The position numbers and the translations under genes were made by a program. A DNA stretch of 64,000 nt from an uncultured Gelidibacter sp. (lineage in GTDB: Bacteria > Bacteroidota > Bacteroidia > Flavobacteriales > Flavobacteriaceae), in contig NZ_CANMTE010000001.1 in NCBI RefSeq assembly GCF_947500795.1, forward strand, positions 1,107,432 through 1,171,431, in the 5' to 3' direction. Positions 7,177-16,394 of this stretch are shown piece after piece (the stretch's first letter is position 1; every line of letters starts with the position of its first letter). A model generated the notes under the pieces. The model ran no database searches. It was not told the DNA's origin and was given only the letters and a program-made list of their open reading frames with translations.

Positions 7177-9131
7177 AACACCTCTGCCTTGCCTCGTTCC
7201 TCCTACTTACCTCATTTGCCTTTTCACAATCAACGTTTAATGCTGACACCTATTCTGTTAGTAGAAATGATATTGCTACCAACACCTATACAAATGATTC
7301 TACTGCCGCTGCATTAGTAATTTATGAATATGGCAATAGTTACATTGATCGGGATACTTACACTCTTAAAACGGAGATTAAGAAAAAAGTAAAAATTTTA
7401 AATAGAAATGGCTTTGACAGGGCCACAGAAACTATATATCTCTACAATAACTCTAAGGGCAAAGAAAAGGTGTCTAAAATTTTTGCGACCACTTATAATT
7501 TAGAAAAAGGTGCGATTACAAAAACAGAACTCAAGCGTAATGAGATTTTTGAAGAACACTATAATGATCAATACACATTGGTGAAATTTACCCTGCCTAA
7601 TATTAAAGAAGGATCAGTAGTGACTTATAGTTATCAGTTGGAAACTCCGTTTATTTACAAATATCATCCGTGGGAATTTCAGGACGATATTCCGAAACTA
7701 TACAGTGAATACAACACTAGTATACCTGGTAATTATGACTACCATATTAAGTTAGTAGGCACTCAAAAATTAGACAAATCAGAATCTAAAATCGTTAAGA
7801 ACTGTCTTAGCGCGTTCAATGGATCCACTGCAGATTGTGCGAATACAATTTATGTAATGACCAATATTCCTGCTTTTATAGAGGAAGATTACATGACTGC
7901 CAAAACAAATTATCTTTCAAGATTAGAGTATGAACTTAAAGTGCTTAGAGGTTTTGATGGCCATGTAGATAACATCACAAAATCGTGGAAAGATGCCGAT
8001 AACGAGCTCAGATCAGATCCAAACATAGGAAGGCAATTACGAAAGAGCACATCATTAAAAGAAGAGGTAGCTAACCTTTTAACAGACACTCAAAACAGCT
8101 TCACCGTTGCAAAAGAGCTCTATACATATGTGCAAAACAACTACACATGGAATGGCGATCATAAAATATTCTCGGATGTTTCGATCAAAAATTTAATAAA
8201 AATGAAATCCGGAAACGTATCAGACATTAATATTCTACTCCACAACCTGCTCGACGAATATGGCATTGATGTCAAACCTGTCTTGTTGTCAACAAGGGAG
8301 AACGGGCTGCCTACGCAGCTGTTTCCTATAATTTCTGAGTTTAATTATCTTATCGTTCAAGCCAATATTAATGGCGAAACCTATTTATTGGACGCTACTG
8401 ACCCCTATTTAGGATTTGGAGAATTGCCTTTTAAATGTTTGAACCATTATGGGCGTCTCTTAGATTTTGACCATGGCAGTTCATGGGTTCCTATTGAAGC
8501 CAGCATCCCGTCTAGCACCCATTATCAAGTAGACCTTAAAGTATTAGGCGAAACGGTAAAAGGAGACGTAAAAGCGCGGTATATAGGCTATGATGCACTG
8601 AGCAGAAAGAAAGCATTCTTTGCAAATAAGAATGACTATATCAATCATAACGCTGATCGTCAATCTGAAATTACGGTAACAAACCATGACGTACAAGTCT
8701 CAGATAAAAATTCAGAAAAGTTTCACGAAACCTTTGATATCACCTTGAATGATAGCAATATCACTCAAGATATGGTCTATCTAAATCCATTTATTTTTAA
8801 ATTTTTTACAGAAAATCCGTTTAAACTGCAACAACGCACATATCCAATAGATTTTGGTCATAAAAAATCATACCTATACAGTGTTCAAATAGATTTTGGA
8901 GACACCTACGACATTGTTGAAGTACCAAAACCAATCCAAGCCAAACTGCCAAATGATGGTGGAGATATCATCTTAAACACTACGGTAAACGCACAAAAAT
9001 TAATGTTGTTCTTTAAGTTTAGTCTAAAAAACAGCTTATATGATCCTGAGCATTATGAATTGTTTAAACAATACCTAAACAAGGTATTGGAGGTGCAGCA
9101 AAATTCATTAGTCGTATTAAGGAAGAAATAG
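7173..9131 (+). CDS. DUF3857 transglutaminase-like protein, exported
   Basis: 652 residues with a signal peptide (about 1-18, ending AFSQ). The N-terminal DUF3857 beta domain is followed by a transglutaminase-like core at about 300-430 and a C-terminal beta domain. The ATG overlaps the TGA of the exonuclease gene (ATGA), implying translational coupling. Where active transglutaminases have the catalytic cysteine, this protein has KSGNVSDIN (about 345-353; Val349 at the expected place), and the histidine segment reads FNYLIV. It is therefore probably not a cysteine protease or transglutaminase but a structural relative. It likely sits in the periplasm or on the outer membrane; the substrate is unknown. 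Confidence 0.82.
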   Translation: MKHLCLASFLLLTSFAFSQSTFNADTYSVSRNDIATNTYTNDSTAAALVIYEYGNSYIDRDTYTLKTEIKKKVKILNRNGFDRATETIYLYNNSKGKEKVSKIFATTYNLEKGAITKTELKRNEIFEEHYNDQYTLVKFTLPNIKEGSVVTYSYQLETPFIYKYHPWEFQDDIPKLYSEYNTSIPGNYDYHIKLVGTQKLDKSESKIVKNCLSAFNGSTADCANTIYVMTNIPAFIEEDYMTAKTNYLSRLEYELKVLRGFDGHVDNITKSWKDADNELRSDPNIGRQLRKSTSLKEEVANLLTDTQNSFTVAKELYTYVQNNYTWNGDHKIFSDVSIKNLIKMKSGNVSDINILLHNLLDEYGIDVKPVLLSTRENGLPTQLFPIISEFNYLIVQANINGETYLLDATDPYLGFGELPFKCLNHYGRLLDFDHGSSWVPIEASIPSSTHYQVDLKVLGETVKGDVKARYIGYDALSRKKAFFANKNDYINHNADRQSEITVTNHDVQVSDKNSEKFHETFDITLNDSNITQDMVYLNPFIFKFFTENPFKLQQRTYPIDFGHKKSYLYSVQIDFGDTYDIVEVPKPIQAKLPNDGGDIILNTTVNAQKLMLFFKFSLKNSLYDPEHYELFKQYLNKVLEVQQNSLVVLRKK

Positions 9132-9143
9132 GCATTCTTTTAG

Positions 9144-9151
9144 TATTTTTG
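9144..9151 (+). promoter_or_regulatory. -7 box (TATTTTTG) directly before the K+ channel gene
   Basis: Exact TAnnTTTG match ending six bases before the ATG at 9157. If used, transcription would begin at or next to the start codon, giving a leaderless mRNA. No matching -33 TTG is seen. Confidence 0.4.
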
Positions 9152-9156
9152 AAGCT

Positions 9157-10023
9157 ATGCGTGATAAAAATCAAAAACGAGATTGGAGGTTTAGACTTCA
9201 TGAAATTATCTATGAAGCTGATACGCCAACGGGTAAGCTATTTGATGTCGTTTTACTTATAACGATCATCGCAAGTATTCTATTTGTAATGTTAGAAAGC
9301 GTCAAGGAGTTTGATGCCCAGTACCACTCTTTTTTGAACATTGCAGAATGGATTGTTACCATCATTTTTACAATAGAATACATTCTTAGAATAATATCCG
9401 TAAAAAAGCCATGGAGCTATATTTTCAGCTTATATGGAATTATAGATTTTCTATCCACAATTCCAAAGTACCTATCCTTAATTTTTATGGGTACGCAAGT
9501 ATTGATAGCGCTTCGTGCACTGCGACTTCTTAGAGTCTTCCGGATTTTAAAATTGGCAAGATATGTTGGCGCATCCAACTTATTGGCCAATTCCTTAAAA
9601 GCGAGTCGCGCAAAAATTCTAGTGTTTCTATTTACGGTTTTAATTGTGAGCGTCATATTTGGTACGATCATGTATTTTGTTGAAGGCGATCAAAGTGGCT
9701 TTACCAGCATCCCAGTGAGTGTGTATTGGAGTATTGTTACCTTAACAACGGTAGGTTTTGGAGATATAGCACCTGTAACACCTATCGGGCAATTTATAGC
9801 CTCCATGATTATGATTTTAGGTTATGGTATTATTGCTGTTCCTACAGGCATTGTATCGGCAGAATATGCCGCGCAACACAGAGGCCAACTACCTCACATT
9901 CCTCAATCAGATCCACAAGTTGATATGAACACTGAGGCCTGCCCTAATTGCTCTGCTGAAAGACATAAGGATAAGGCTAAGTACTGTTACAATTGCGGCC
10001 ATATCTTAAATGACCGTGTTTAA
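9157..10023 (+). CDS. Six-TM voltage-gated-type potassium channel with C-terminal zinc ribbon
   Basis: 288 residues, inner membrane. Six transmembrane segments are visible at about 30-47, 64-82, 90-110, 115-135 (S4), 155-174 and 210-235. S4 carries arginines every third residue (R120, R123, R126, R129, then K132, R135). The pore helix leads into the selectivity filter TVGFGD at 198-203, diagnostic for K+ channels. The cytoplasmic tail ends in two CxxC knuckles (CPNC 262-265, CYNC 277-280), a zinc-ribbon-like addition. There is no RCK domain. The gene lies 25 bp after the DUF3857 gene with its own -7 box. Confidence 0.92.
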   Translation: MRDKNQKRDWRFRLHEIIYEADTPTGKLFDVVLLITIIASILFVMLESVKEFDAQYHSFLNIAEWIVTIIFTIEYILRIISVKKPWSYIFSLYGIIDFLSTIPKYLSLIFMGTQVLIALRALRLLRVFRILKLARYVGASNLLANSLKASRAKILVFLFTVLIVSVIFGTIMYFVEGDQSGFTSIPVSVYWSIVTLTTVGFGDIAPVTPIGQFIASMIMILGYGIIAVPTGIVSAEYAAQHRGQLPHIPQSDPQVDMNTEACPNCSAERHKDKAKYCYNCGHILNDRV

Positions 10024-10046
10024 AATCTAATGAAAAGTAAATTTCT

Positions 10047-10955
10047 GTGAATCAAAAATATCTCATCAGTATTATTGGGCCTACGGCTATTGGTAAAACC
10101 AGTTTAAGTATTGCCGTTGCAAACCACTTTAAAACTGAAATTATCTCTGTCGATTCACGACAATTTTATAAGGAGATGCAGATTGGTACTGCAGCACCAA
10201 GCATTGCGGAACTAAATGCAGCGCCGCATCATTTTATTCACCATAAATCTATTTTGGAAGATTATAATGTTGGAGCCTTCGAAAAAGATGCACTCAAGAA
10301 ATTGGAGGAACTTTTCGAGAACCATACTTATGTAGTTATGGTTGGTGGCTCCGGACTTTATATTGATGCCGTTACGAAAGGACTGGATGAATTCCCTCAA
10401 GTAGATCCTGCAATCCGTGAAGAATTAAACGCAGAACTTGACTCACTGGGTTTGGAACATCTACAAAACATGCTCAAAACTTTAGATCCAAAATCGTTCG
10501 AAACTATTGCCATAGATAATCCGCATCGGGTTATTAGGGCACTAGAAATTTCTATAGGCAGTGGTCAACCCTATTCTTCATTTTTGAATAAAGACAAGGC
10601 GAAACGCAGTTTTAAGACGATTACCATTGGCCTGACAGCAGAACGACCGATCATTTATGACCGGATTAATAGACGTGTTGACATTATGATGGAAGAAGGA
10701 TTGTTGGAAGAAGTAAAAAATCTTCATCACCTACAACATCTAAACGCACTTAATACGGTTGGCTATAGTGAATTGTTTAAATATCTGGATGGCGAATGGA
10801 CTTTAGAGTTTGCAGTGTCTGAAATCAAAAAAAACTCCAGAAGGTTCGCGAAACGGCAATTGACTTGGTTCAAAAAGAAAGAAAATACACACTGGTTTGA
10901 TTACCAAACTTCGTTAGATAAAGTCCTAGAAACCATTGCAGTTGAAACAAATTAG
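10047..10955 (+). CDS. miaA: tRNA dimethylallyltransferase
   Basis: 302 residues, normal length. The enzyme transfers the dimethylallyl group to N6 of A37 in tRNAs that read UNN codons. The P-loop GPTAIGKTS is at 11-19, the DSRQFY motif at 36-41, and the C-terminal KKNSRRFAKRQLTWF segment is intact. The start is GTG at 10047, needed to place the P-loop at the usual distance from the N-terminus. It follows the channel gene by 23 bp and may be part of the same transcript. Confidence 0.95.
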   Translation: MNQKYLISIIGPTAIGKTSLSIAVANHFKTEIISVDSRQFYKEMQIGTAAPSIAELNAAPHHFIHHKSILEDYNVGAFEKDALKKLEELFENHTYVVMVGGSGLYIDAVTKGLDEFPQVDPAIREELNAELDSLGLEHLQNMLKTLDPKSFETIAIDNPHRVIRALEISIGSGQPYSSFLNKDKAKRSFKTITIGLTAERPIIYDRINRRVDIMMEEGLLEEVKNLHHLQHLNALNTVGYSELFKYLDGEWTLEFAVSEIKKNSRRFAKRQLTWFKKKENTHWFDYQTSLDKVLETIAVETN

Positions 10956-11032
10956 CGCTTCCATTTTGTAGAGCAGAAAAATTAATAATTCAAATTAAAT
11001 TTGAAAACTCCTGTTTTTCAATTAATTAATCC

Positions 11033-11040
11033 TATCTTTG
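11033..11040 (+). promoter_or_regulatory. -7 box (TATCTTTG) of the cold-shock gene
   Basis: Exact TAnnTTTG match, 26 bases before the ATG of the cold-shock gene. The best -33 candidate at 19 bases spacing is CTG (11011-11013), one base off TTG. The implied leader is short and AT-rich. Confidence 0.5.
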
Positions 11041-11066
11041 TCGCTTAATTAACATTAATATTTATT

Positions 11067-11258
11067 ATGAATAAAGGTACCGTAAAATTCTTCAATGACG
11101 CTAAAGGTTTTGGTTTTATTACTGAAGAAGGAAACAACAACGAACATTTTGTACACATTTCTGGTTTAATCGACGAAGTTCGTGAAGGTGATGCTGTGGA
11201 ATTTGATTTGACAGAAGGAAAAAAAGGTTTGAACGCAGTAAACGTAAGAGTTATATAA
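11067..11258 (+). CDS. Cold-shock domain protein, CspA family
   Basis: 63 residues, a single five-strand OB-fold that binds single-stranded RNA or DNA. RNP1 (KGFGFIT, about 14-20) and RNP2 (HFVHIS, about 28-33) are both present. The spacing and length are those of CspA-type RNA chaperones. It is monocistronic, with its own -7 box upstream and a strong terminator directly downstream. Confidence 0.95.
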   Translation: MNKGTVKFFNDAKGFGFITEEGNNNEHFVHISGLIDEVREGDAVEFDLTEGKKGLNAVNVRVI

Positions 11259-11280
11259 TCGCTTCAATTTTTTAAAACAA

Positions 11281-11310
11281 AAAAAGCCTATCTCAACGAT
11301 AGGCTTTTTT
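11281..11310. terminator. Intrinsic terminator between the cold-shock gene and the response regulator gene
   Basis: AAAAAGCCTATC (11281-11292) pairs perfectly with GATAGGCTTTTT (11298-11309) around a 5-base loop, followed by T. The A-run and T-run on both sides make it able to act on both convergent transcripts. Confidence 0.92.
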
Positions 11311-11327
11311 GCTTGCTCTTATTTTTC

Positions 11328-12038
11328 TTAATCATTTCGATTGACAACCAATCGGAATCCCTCACCATGAATGTTCAGTATTTCAACAGTCTCATCTGGT
11401 TTCAAATACTTTCTTAGTTTGGCAATATAAACGTCCATACTTCTAGATGTAAAATAGTTATCATCTCTCCATATTTTTGTCAATGCCAATTCACGCGGCA
11501 TCAAATCATTTTCATGTAATGCCAATAGACGCAACAGTTCGTTCTCTTTTGGAGATAACTTAACTGGTGTCTCATCTTTATATTTAAGGAAACGTAACTT
11601 AGAGTTCAAATCGAAATTACCAATCTTGAACTCAAATTGTTTACTGTCTGCAACCGTATCTGTAGCTTTACGCTGCATAATGGCCTTAATTTTCATAAGG
11701 AGCACTTCACTATCAAAAGGTTTATTAAGATAATCATCCGCACCTACCTTATATCCTTTCAGGACATCCTCCTTCATTGCTTTTGCTGTTAAGAAGATGA
11801 TGGGAACATCACTATTTTTCTCCCTAATTTCTTTAGCTAAGGTAAATCCATCTTTATACGGCATCATCACATCCAGGATGCAAAGGTCATAATCATCCTT
11901 CTTGAATTTCTCAAATCCTTCCATTCCATTCTTAGCATGAACCACATCATAATCGTTCATATTAAGGTAATCTTTTAGGACGGTTCCAAAATTTGGATCA
12001 TCTTCTACTAATAAAATCTTTTTGTTTTGTTCTTCCAT
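11328..12038 (-). CDS. OmpR-family response regulator
   Basis: 236 residues: receiver domain (about 6-120) with acidic pair E12-D13, phosphoacceptor D56 in CILDVMMP, T84 and K107, followed by a winged-helix DNA-binding domain (about 135-232). It is encoded 3 bp after its cognate histidine kinase, in the same order as the RprX/RprY systems of Bacteroidota, which it resembles. It would bind DNA as a dimer once phosphorylated; the regulon cannot be read from this window. It is the last gene of a five-gene leftward run starting at 16248. Confidence 0.93.
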   Translation of the reverse strand: MEEQNKKILLVEDDPNFGTVLKDYLNMNDYDVVHAKNGMEGFEKFKKDDYDLCILDVMMPYKDGFTLAKEIREKNSDVPIIFLTAKAMKEDVLKGYKVGADDYLNKPFDSEVLLMKIKAIMQRKATDTVADSKQFEFKIGNFDLNSKLRFLKYKDETPVKLSPKENELLRLLALHENDLMPRELALTKIWRDDNYFTSRSMDVYIAKLRKYLKPDETVEILNIHGEGFRLVVNRND

Positions 12039-12041
12039 AAT

Positions 12042-13619
12042 TTATGATATTAATGGTAGTTTAATTATAAAAGTGCTACCTTTTCCTTTTTCACTTTCAA
12101 CGCTAATATGTCCTTGGTGGTCTTCAACCATACGCTTTACATAGGCTAATCCTAATCCATGACCTTTTACGTTGTGTACGTTTCCGGTATGTTCTCTATA
12201 AAACTTTTCAAAAACTCGTTTCTGAACTTGTTTTGACATTCCGTTGCCTTGATCGGCTATTCTTACTATTATATTATTTCCTACATTTTCTGTAGTGACA
12301 TCAATTTTTGGTGGTTCGTCTGAATACTTTATTGCATTGTCTAAAATATTGACCAACACGTTGGTAAAATGAGTCTCATTTGCTAATACTGACGATTTTT
12401 CAGCTTTCAAATCTGACTTCACATACCCTTGTCTGTCCTCAACAATCAATTCCACATGACTTATTGCATCTTCAATTAAGTCGTGAAGCTTCACTCTATC
12501 TTTACTAATGTTGAGTTCGTTTCGTTCCAGTTTAGATATTCGCAATACATTTTCAACTTGAGCATGCATGCGTTTATTTTCATCCTTTATCATTTGCAAA
12601 TAACGCGCTGTCTTTTCCTTGTCATCAATCATTTTAGGATTTTTCATAGCATCCAACGCCAAATTGATGGTGGCAATTGGTGTTTTGAACTCATGCGTCA
12701 TGTTGTTTATAAAATCCGTCTTAATTTGGGATATCTGACGCTGTTTTATAATTTGATAAATGGCATTTGTATAAGCTAAAATGATAATGAGCGTAAATAT
12801 GATAGACAAAACGGTCATTGTTAAAATGGACGACCATAAAAATTTTCTGCGTTCAGGGAAATTAACATACAACCTAAAATTACTTTCGTTGTCGTTATTC
12901 AAGAACATCGGCACACCATACGTTGTAGCCGGATCCAAGTCAAAATTACTTGATTGCACCTTTGTGGCTAAGTCCTTATCATATATTGCAAACTCAAAAT
13001 CGATCTCAATCCCATTCTCATTTAATTGTCTGGAGAGATATAGACCGATATCTTCTGTAGAAACTCTTTTGTAAATAGGATAATTGTTGAATAAATCGCG
13101 ATAGCTGACCTCAAACATCTTCTTATCGAGCTCATCCATCCTCTTGTATTCAGTTATAGTTTTTTCAGGAGCTATGCTGATATTATTCTCAAAAGTGTTC
13201 TTTTTAAACACTTTAATCTCCTTCTGGTTGGTAATACGGCTGATATTTAAACTATCTAAACCTCCAATGTCAAAGAACAGTGATGGGACCTTAAAACTCT
13301 CTTCCAGAATACCGTTTTGATAGATGGTTGTTTCATTGGAAACATCATCATAACTGTATAAAAGAATGCCTCTAATATTAGAGGTATCGGGGCTTTTGCC
13401 ACTATTAAGCATTTCTTGATACTTATCACTATACAACTTAAATTCCCTGTCTTCAATAAGTTTAGAAACATTACTTAAAGAGCGTTTAACGTTTAATGTA
13501 AACTGCTTTTCTTCGTTTTTTAGGGTGTTGTCAATAAAATAAATCTGTACGAAAATGATGCCTATGAGTGACAAACTCATCAGAACAACCAACAAAATGA
13601 ATAGCTTTTTGCCCATCAT
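12042..13619 (-). CDS. Membrane sensor histidine kinase
   Basis: 525 residues. Two transmembrane segments (about 7-29 and 262-285) enclose a ~230-residue periplasmic sensor region of no recognised type. The dimerisation/phosphoacceptor box NNMTHEFKTPIA contains H309. N, G1 and G2 boxes follow (DNAIKYSD, IADQGNGMS, GHGLGLAYVKRM). Overall layout matches RprX-like kinases. The protein begins with two methionines, so the start could be 13619 or 13616. It lies 66 bp after coaE and 3 bp before its response regulator. Confidence 0.93.
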   Translation of the reverse strand: MMGKKLFILLVVLMSLSLIGIIFVQIYFIDNTLKNEEKQFTLNVKRSLSNVSKLIEDREFKLYSDKYQEMLNSGKSPDTSNIRGILLYSYDDVSNETTIYQNGILEESFKVPSLFFDIGGLDSLNISRITNQKEIKVFKKNTFENNISIAPEKTITEYKRMDELDKKMFEVSYRDLFNNYPIYKRVSTEDIGLYLSRQLNENGIEIDFEFAIYDKDLATKVQSSNFDLDPATTYGVPMFLNNDNESNFRLYVNFPERRKFLWSSILTMTVLSIIFTLIIILAYTNAIYQIIKQRQISQIKTDFINNMTHEFKTPIATINLALDAMKNPKMIDDKEKTARYLQMIKDENKRMHAQVENVLRISKLERNELNISKDRVKLHDLIEDAISHVELIVEDRQGYVKSDLKAEKSSVLANETHFTNVLVNILDNAIKYSDEPPKIDVTTENVGNNIIVRIADQGNGMSKQVQKRVFEKFYREHTGNVHNVKGHGLGLAYVKRMVEDHQGHISVESEKGKGSTFIIKLPLIS

Positions 13620-13685
13620 TCAAATTTAACATTTTAACATTTAGGAGTAACTTGGTTTAACCTTACCTTAACACATTAAGAAGAT

Positions 13686-14279
13686 TTAATTTTCGGCAAT
13701 GGTTTTATTAAGATATTGATGAATTATATGCACTTGATCTTTTGTCTGATCTATATCATGATTGGTGATCACAAAATCTGAGTTATTTACTTTCACTTCA
13801 TCAGACAGCTGATTGTTAACAATCGCCATGATTTTATCCTCAGTTGTGTTGTCTCTTTCCCTTACACGGGCGATTCTTTTGTCTAAATCAGCAACCACTG
13901 TAATGATAAAATCATAATGTGAAGCCATGTCATTTTCAAAAATAATAGCCGCTTCTTTCATCACATAAGGCGAATCCTGTTCTGAGGCCCATTGTGTAAA
14001 ATCTTCCCCTACTTTAGGGTGAACAATAGCGTTCATCTGCTTTAAAAGATCAGCATCTTCAAATATTTTAGAAGCTAAAAACGTCCTATTAAGTTTATTA
14101 TTAACATATGCTTCTTCCCCGAACAAAGCAATGAGTTCATTTTTGATGGCTTCAGAGGTATTCATCAGCTGCTTCGCCCTTTCATCAGCAATGTATAAGG
14201 GAACACCTAAATCCTGAAACATCTTGGCAACTGTTGTTTTACCACTTCCAATTCCGCCTGTTAGTCCAATTATTTTCAT
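13686..14279 (-). CDS. coaE: Dephospho-CoA kinase
   Basis: 197 residues, cytoplasmic. It phosphorylates the 3'-OH of dephospho-CoA, the last step of coenzyme A synthesis. The P-loop [14 protein letters not shown] is at 5-18; the LID and CoA-binding segments (HPKV about 105, [14 protein letters not shown] about 148) are recognisable. It starts 3 bp after the YbbR-like gene ends. A second CoA gene, coaBC, lies 6 kb away in another leftward operon. Confidence 0.95.
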   Translation of the reverse strand: MKIIGLTGGIGSGKTTVAKMFQDLGVPLYIADERAKQLMNTSEAIKNELIALFGEEAYVNNKLNRTFLASKIFEDADLLKQMNAIVHPKVGEDFTQWASEQDSPYVMKEAAIIFENDMASHYDFIITVVADLDKRIARVRERDNTTEDKIMAIVNNQLSDEVKVNNSDFVITNHDIDQTKDQVHIIHQYLNKTIAEN

Positions 14280-14282
14280 AAG

Positions 14283-15251
14283 TTATTGCATTAAAATAAA
14301 TTCAACTTTATGCTGTTTTAACCGGGCACTTTTAACAATGCCTGGCACTTTTACTAATTTGGGAATTAAAAATGATTTCTCAGTATTGTCAATATCTTTA
14401 AAATTACATTCAATCCTAAAATCGGAAGGTTTGACCGTTTTATAATTGTTAAGACTCACATTATAAGCCACCGGAATGGTTTTAGGGAAATAATTAATAT
14501 TAGTATCTGCCGGCAGATTGATAATTGTAACAGGGACATTAAAAGTGCCTTCCGTAAATTTCTCAACATCACCTTTAATGCTGATATTTTTATGAGATAT
14601 TTTGAGCTGTTTTAAAGGCTCGGTCATTTCAATTTGTACTGATTTCTCAATATTTGAATTGATGTTTTTTAATTCCAACCGTTTAGTCGTGACTTCATCA
14701 ATTTTAGCGATTAATTTTTTTGAACCGATAATTCTAACGGAATCCGGCACCATCTGAATCTTAGATGACATATCATATCCTGAAGCGTAACCAATAGACA
14801 CATTAGGTTTTACAGGCACCTTTTTAACCGCTAAGGATTGATAAGGAAACCGCAACGTATCAGGCTGAATGGAAATAACATCAACCGAATTTTTAAACCT
14901 TGCATTTATTTTGGCCGCATTTTGCCTTGCGCTCCATAAGTAGGTTTTATTTTTTAATGATACGTCCGATTTGAAATCGATCTCAAATTTCGGTTTGTAA
15001 AAAGAATATTTAAGCAAGTTAAATCCGTAAGCTTCAACCCCAACTTTCACCTTCTTAGTACTATCAATTTCTACATGATGTTGCTCCGGTACATTTTTGT
15101 AAACTATTTCAAACACAATGGTTTCTGTATAGCTTTTAGATAGTTTTGTTAAGGCCCAAAAACAAAATGAAAGCACAAAAAACATCCCGAAAAGGTTTAA
15201 TTTTCGACTCTTTAATGATTGGGAAAGCTTTGCTTTTAGTTTATTGAACAT
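14283..15251 (-). CDS. YbbR-like domain protein, membrane anchored
   Basis: 322 residues with one N-terminal transmembrane helix (about 20-37) and an extracytoplasmic region of beta-rich YbbR-like repeats (phrases such as VKPNVSIGYASGYD and PVTIINLP). YbbR domains occur in CdaR, which regulates the diadenylate cyclase CdaA in Firmicutes; no cyclase gene is adjacent here, so that role should not be assumed. The start overlaps the upstream glycosyltransferase gene by 11 bp, and coaE follows after 3 bp, a linkage I believe is common in Flavobacteriia. Confidence 0.8.
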   Translation of the reverse strand: MFNKLKAKLSQSLKSRKLNLFGMFFVLSFCFWALTKLSKSYTETIVFEIVYKNVPEQHHVEIDSTKKVKVGVEAYGFNLLKYSFYKPKFEIDFKSDVSLKNKTYLWSARQNAAKINARFKNSVDVISIQPDTLRFPYQSLAVKKVPVKPNVSIGYASGYDMSSKIQMVPDSVRIIGSKKLIAKIDEVTTKRLELKNINSNIEKSVQIEMTEPLKQLKISHKNISIKGDVEKFTEGTFNVPVTIINLPADTNINYFPKTIPVAYNVSLNNYKTVKPSDFRIECNFKDIDNTEKSFLIPKLVKVPGIVKSARLKQHKVEFILMQ

Positions 15252-16248
15252 TTTTAAAAAACAATTTAGGGAATCTTTCTTCTGGGTTTTCTTTTAAAAG
15301 TTTGATGGCAACTGTCGATTTCAAAAACCCATATCCATAACCGAAAAACTGAACAATAATTGCGATAACGGATAACACGGCTATAACTACATTTTTTGAA
15401 CTGATAAGCGCTAGAATAAAAGCGACCATAAAATACAGTATATAAATGTACAACAACCATTCCACATCAAACGCTAACAGCAACAGACTCACTATTAATC
15501 CCAATGAGAACATCGTAGGCAACCAGAATATGAAGCGCTCAGATTTTCGGTGCCACAGATTCAATATCGGTCTTACCAAGCCGAATTTATGGACTTGCTG
15601 ATAAAACTTTGACCATGAAATACGTCTTTTATGGTATACATAAGCGCCCTTAATGAGTTGGGTTTTAAAACCCATATTGGTAAGCCGCAGTGAAAGGTCA
15701 GGATCTTCTCCCGGATGAATTGTTCCAAAACCTCCTGATGCTTCAAATGCTTTTTTTGAAATTCCCATATTAAAACTCCTCGGCTGAAACTTCTCCGAGT
15801 CCTTTCCTCCACGTATTCCTCCAGTAGTAATAAAAGAGGTCATTGCAAAATTGATGGCCTTCTGTAGCTTCGAAAACGATTCATGTGCCGCATCTGGACC
15901 ACCAAAACAATCTGTAAAGTTCTCTCTCAATTTTTTATGGACAACCTCAAGGTAATCTTCAGGCAGCAACACATCAGAATCTAGAATAATAAAGTAATTA
16001 CCTTCCGCACGGGACATTCCGTAATTTCTAGAATCTCCTGGACCAGAATTTTCCTTAACATAATAGCTTATATTCAACTGATCAAATTGGGCAATGACCG
16101 ATTCTGACGGAATTGTTGAACCGTCCTCAACAATACAGATATGATAATTAAAATCACCTTTGAGTTTCGTAAAGCTTTCTAAAAGCTCACGAATCTCATC
16201 AGGTCTGTTGTAAACGGGGATGATAAATGAAAAATGCAATGTTTCCAT
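15241..16248 (-). CDS. Family 2 glycosyltransferase, membrane associated
   Basis: 335 residues from the ATG at 16248. The GT2 fold begins directly with FSFIIPVYNRPDEI, and the metal-binding DSDV motif is at about 85-88 (FIILDSDVLLP). Further GT2 features are GGPDAAHE and GEDPDLSLR (ED motif). Two or three C-terminal transmembrane helices (about 240-285 and 300-320) anchor it. A longer in-frame start at 16299 adds 17 residues lacking conservation, and a -7 promoter box lies inside that extension, so 16248 is chosen. It heads the operon with ybbR and coaE; the acceptor is unknown. Confidence 0.85.
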   Translation of the reverse strand: METLHFSFIIPVYNRPDEIRELLESFTKLKGDFNYHICIVEDGSTIPSESVIAQFDQLNISYYVKENSGPGDSRNYGMSRAEGNYFIILDSDVLLPEDYLEVVHKKLRENFTDCFGGPDAAHESFSKLQKAINFAMTSFITTGGIRGGKDSEKFQPRSFNMGISKKAFEASGGFGTIHPGEDPDLSLRLTNMGFKTQLIKGAYVYHKRRISWSKFYQQVHKFGLVRPILNLWHRKSERFIFWLPTMFSLGLIVSLLLLAFDVEWLLYIYILYFMVAFILALISSKNVVIAVLSVIAIIVQFFGYGYGFLKSTVAIKLLKENPEERFPKLFFKNVQ

Positions 16249-16254
16249 AAAATA

Positions 16255-16262
16255 CAAAGGTA
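16255..16262 (-). promoter_or_regulatory. -7 box (TACCTTTG on the minus strand) at the GT2 start
   Basis: The minus strand reads TACCTTTG, an exact TAnnTTTG match, ending six bases before the ATG at 16248. It would give a nearly leaderless transcript and argues against the longer reading frame from 16299. Confidence 0.45.
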
Positions 16263-16335
16263 ACGAATCGAAAAATAAATGCGACCTCCCAAAGGCCATT
16301 CAAATTTAAAATTATAGCAGCCTATATTGGCAAAA

Positions 16336-16367
16336 AAAGACCCTTTCAAGCTATTGAAAGGGTCTTT
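16336..16367 (-). terminator. Intrinsic terminator of fabI
   Basis: A perfect 14-bp stem: AAAGACCCTTTCAA (16336-16349) against TTGAAAGGGTCTTT (16354-16367), with loop GCTA. Read leftward it is followed by further U residues, placing it at the end of the fabI transcript. Confidence 0.92.
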
Positions 16368-16394
16368 ATATAGGTAATTAAACCACTTTTTAAA

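Noticed and set aside
14283..15251. CdaR regulator of c-di-AMP synthesis
   Set aside because: YbbR domains are shared, but no diadenylate cyclase gene is adjacent; the operon holds a glycosyltransferase and coaE instead.
16249..16299. 17-residue N-terminal extension of the GT2 gene
   Set aside because: The GT2 fold begins right at the later ATG (16248), and a -7 promoter box lies inside the extension.
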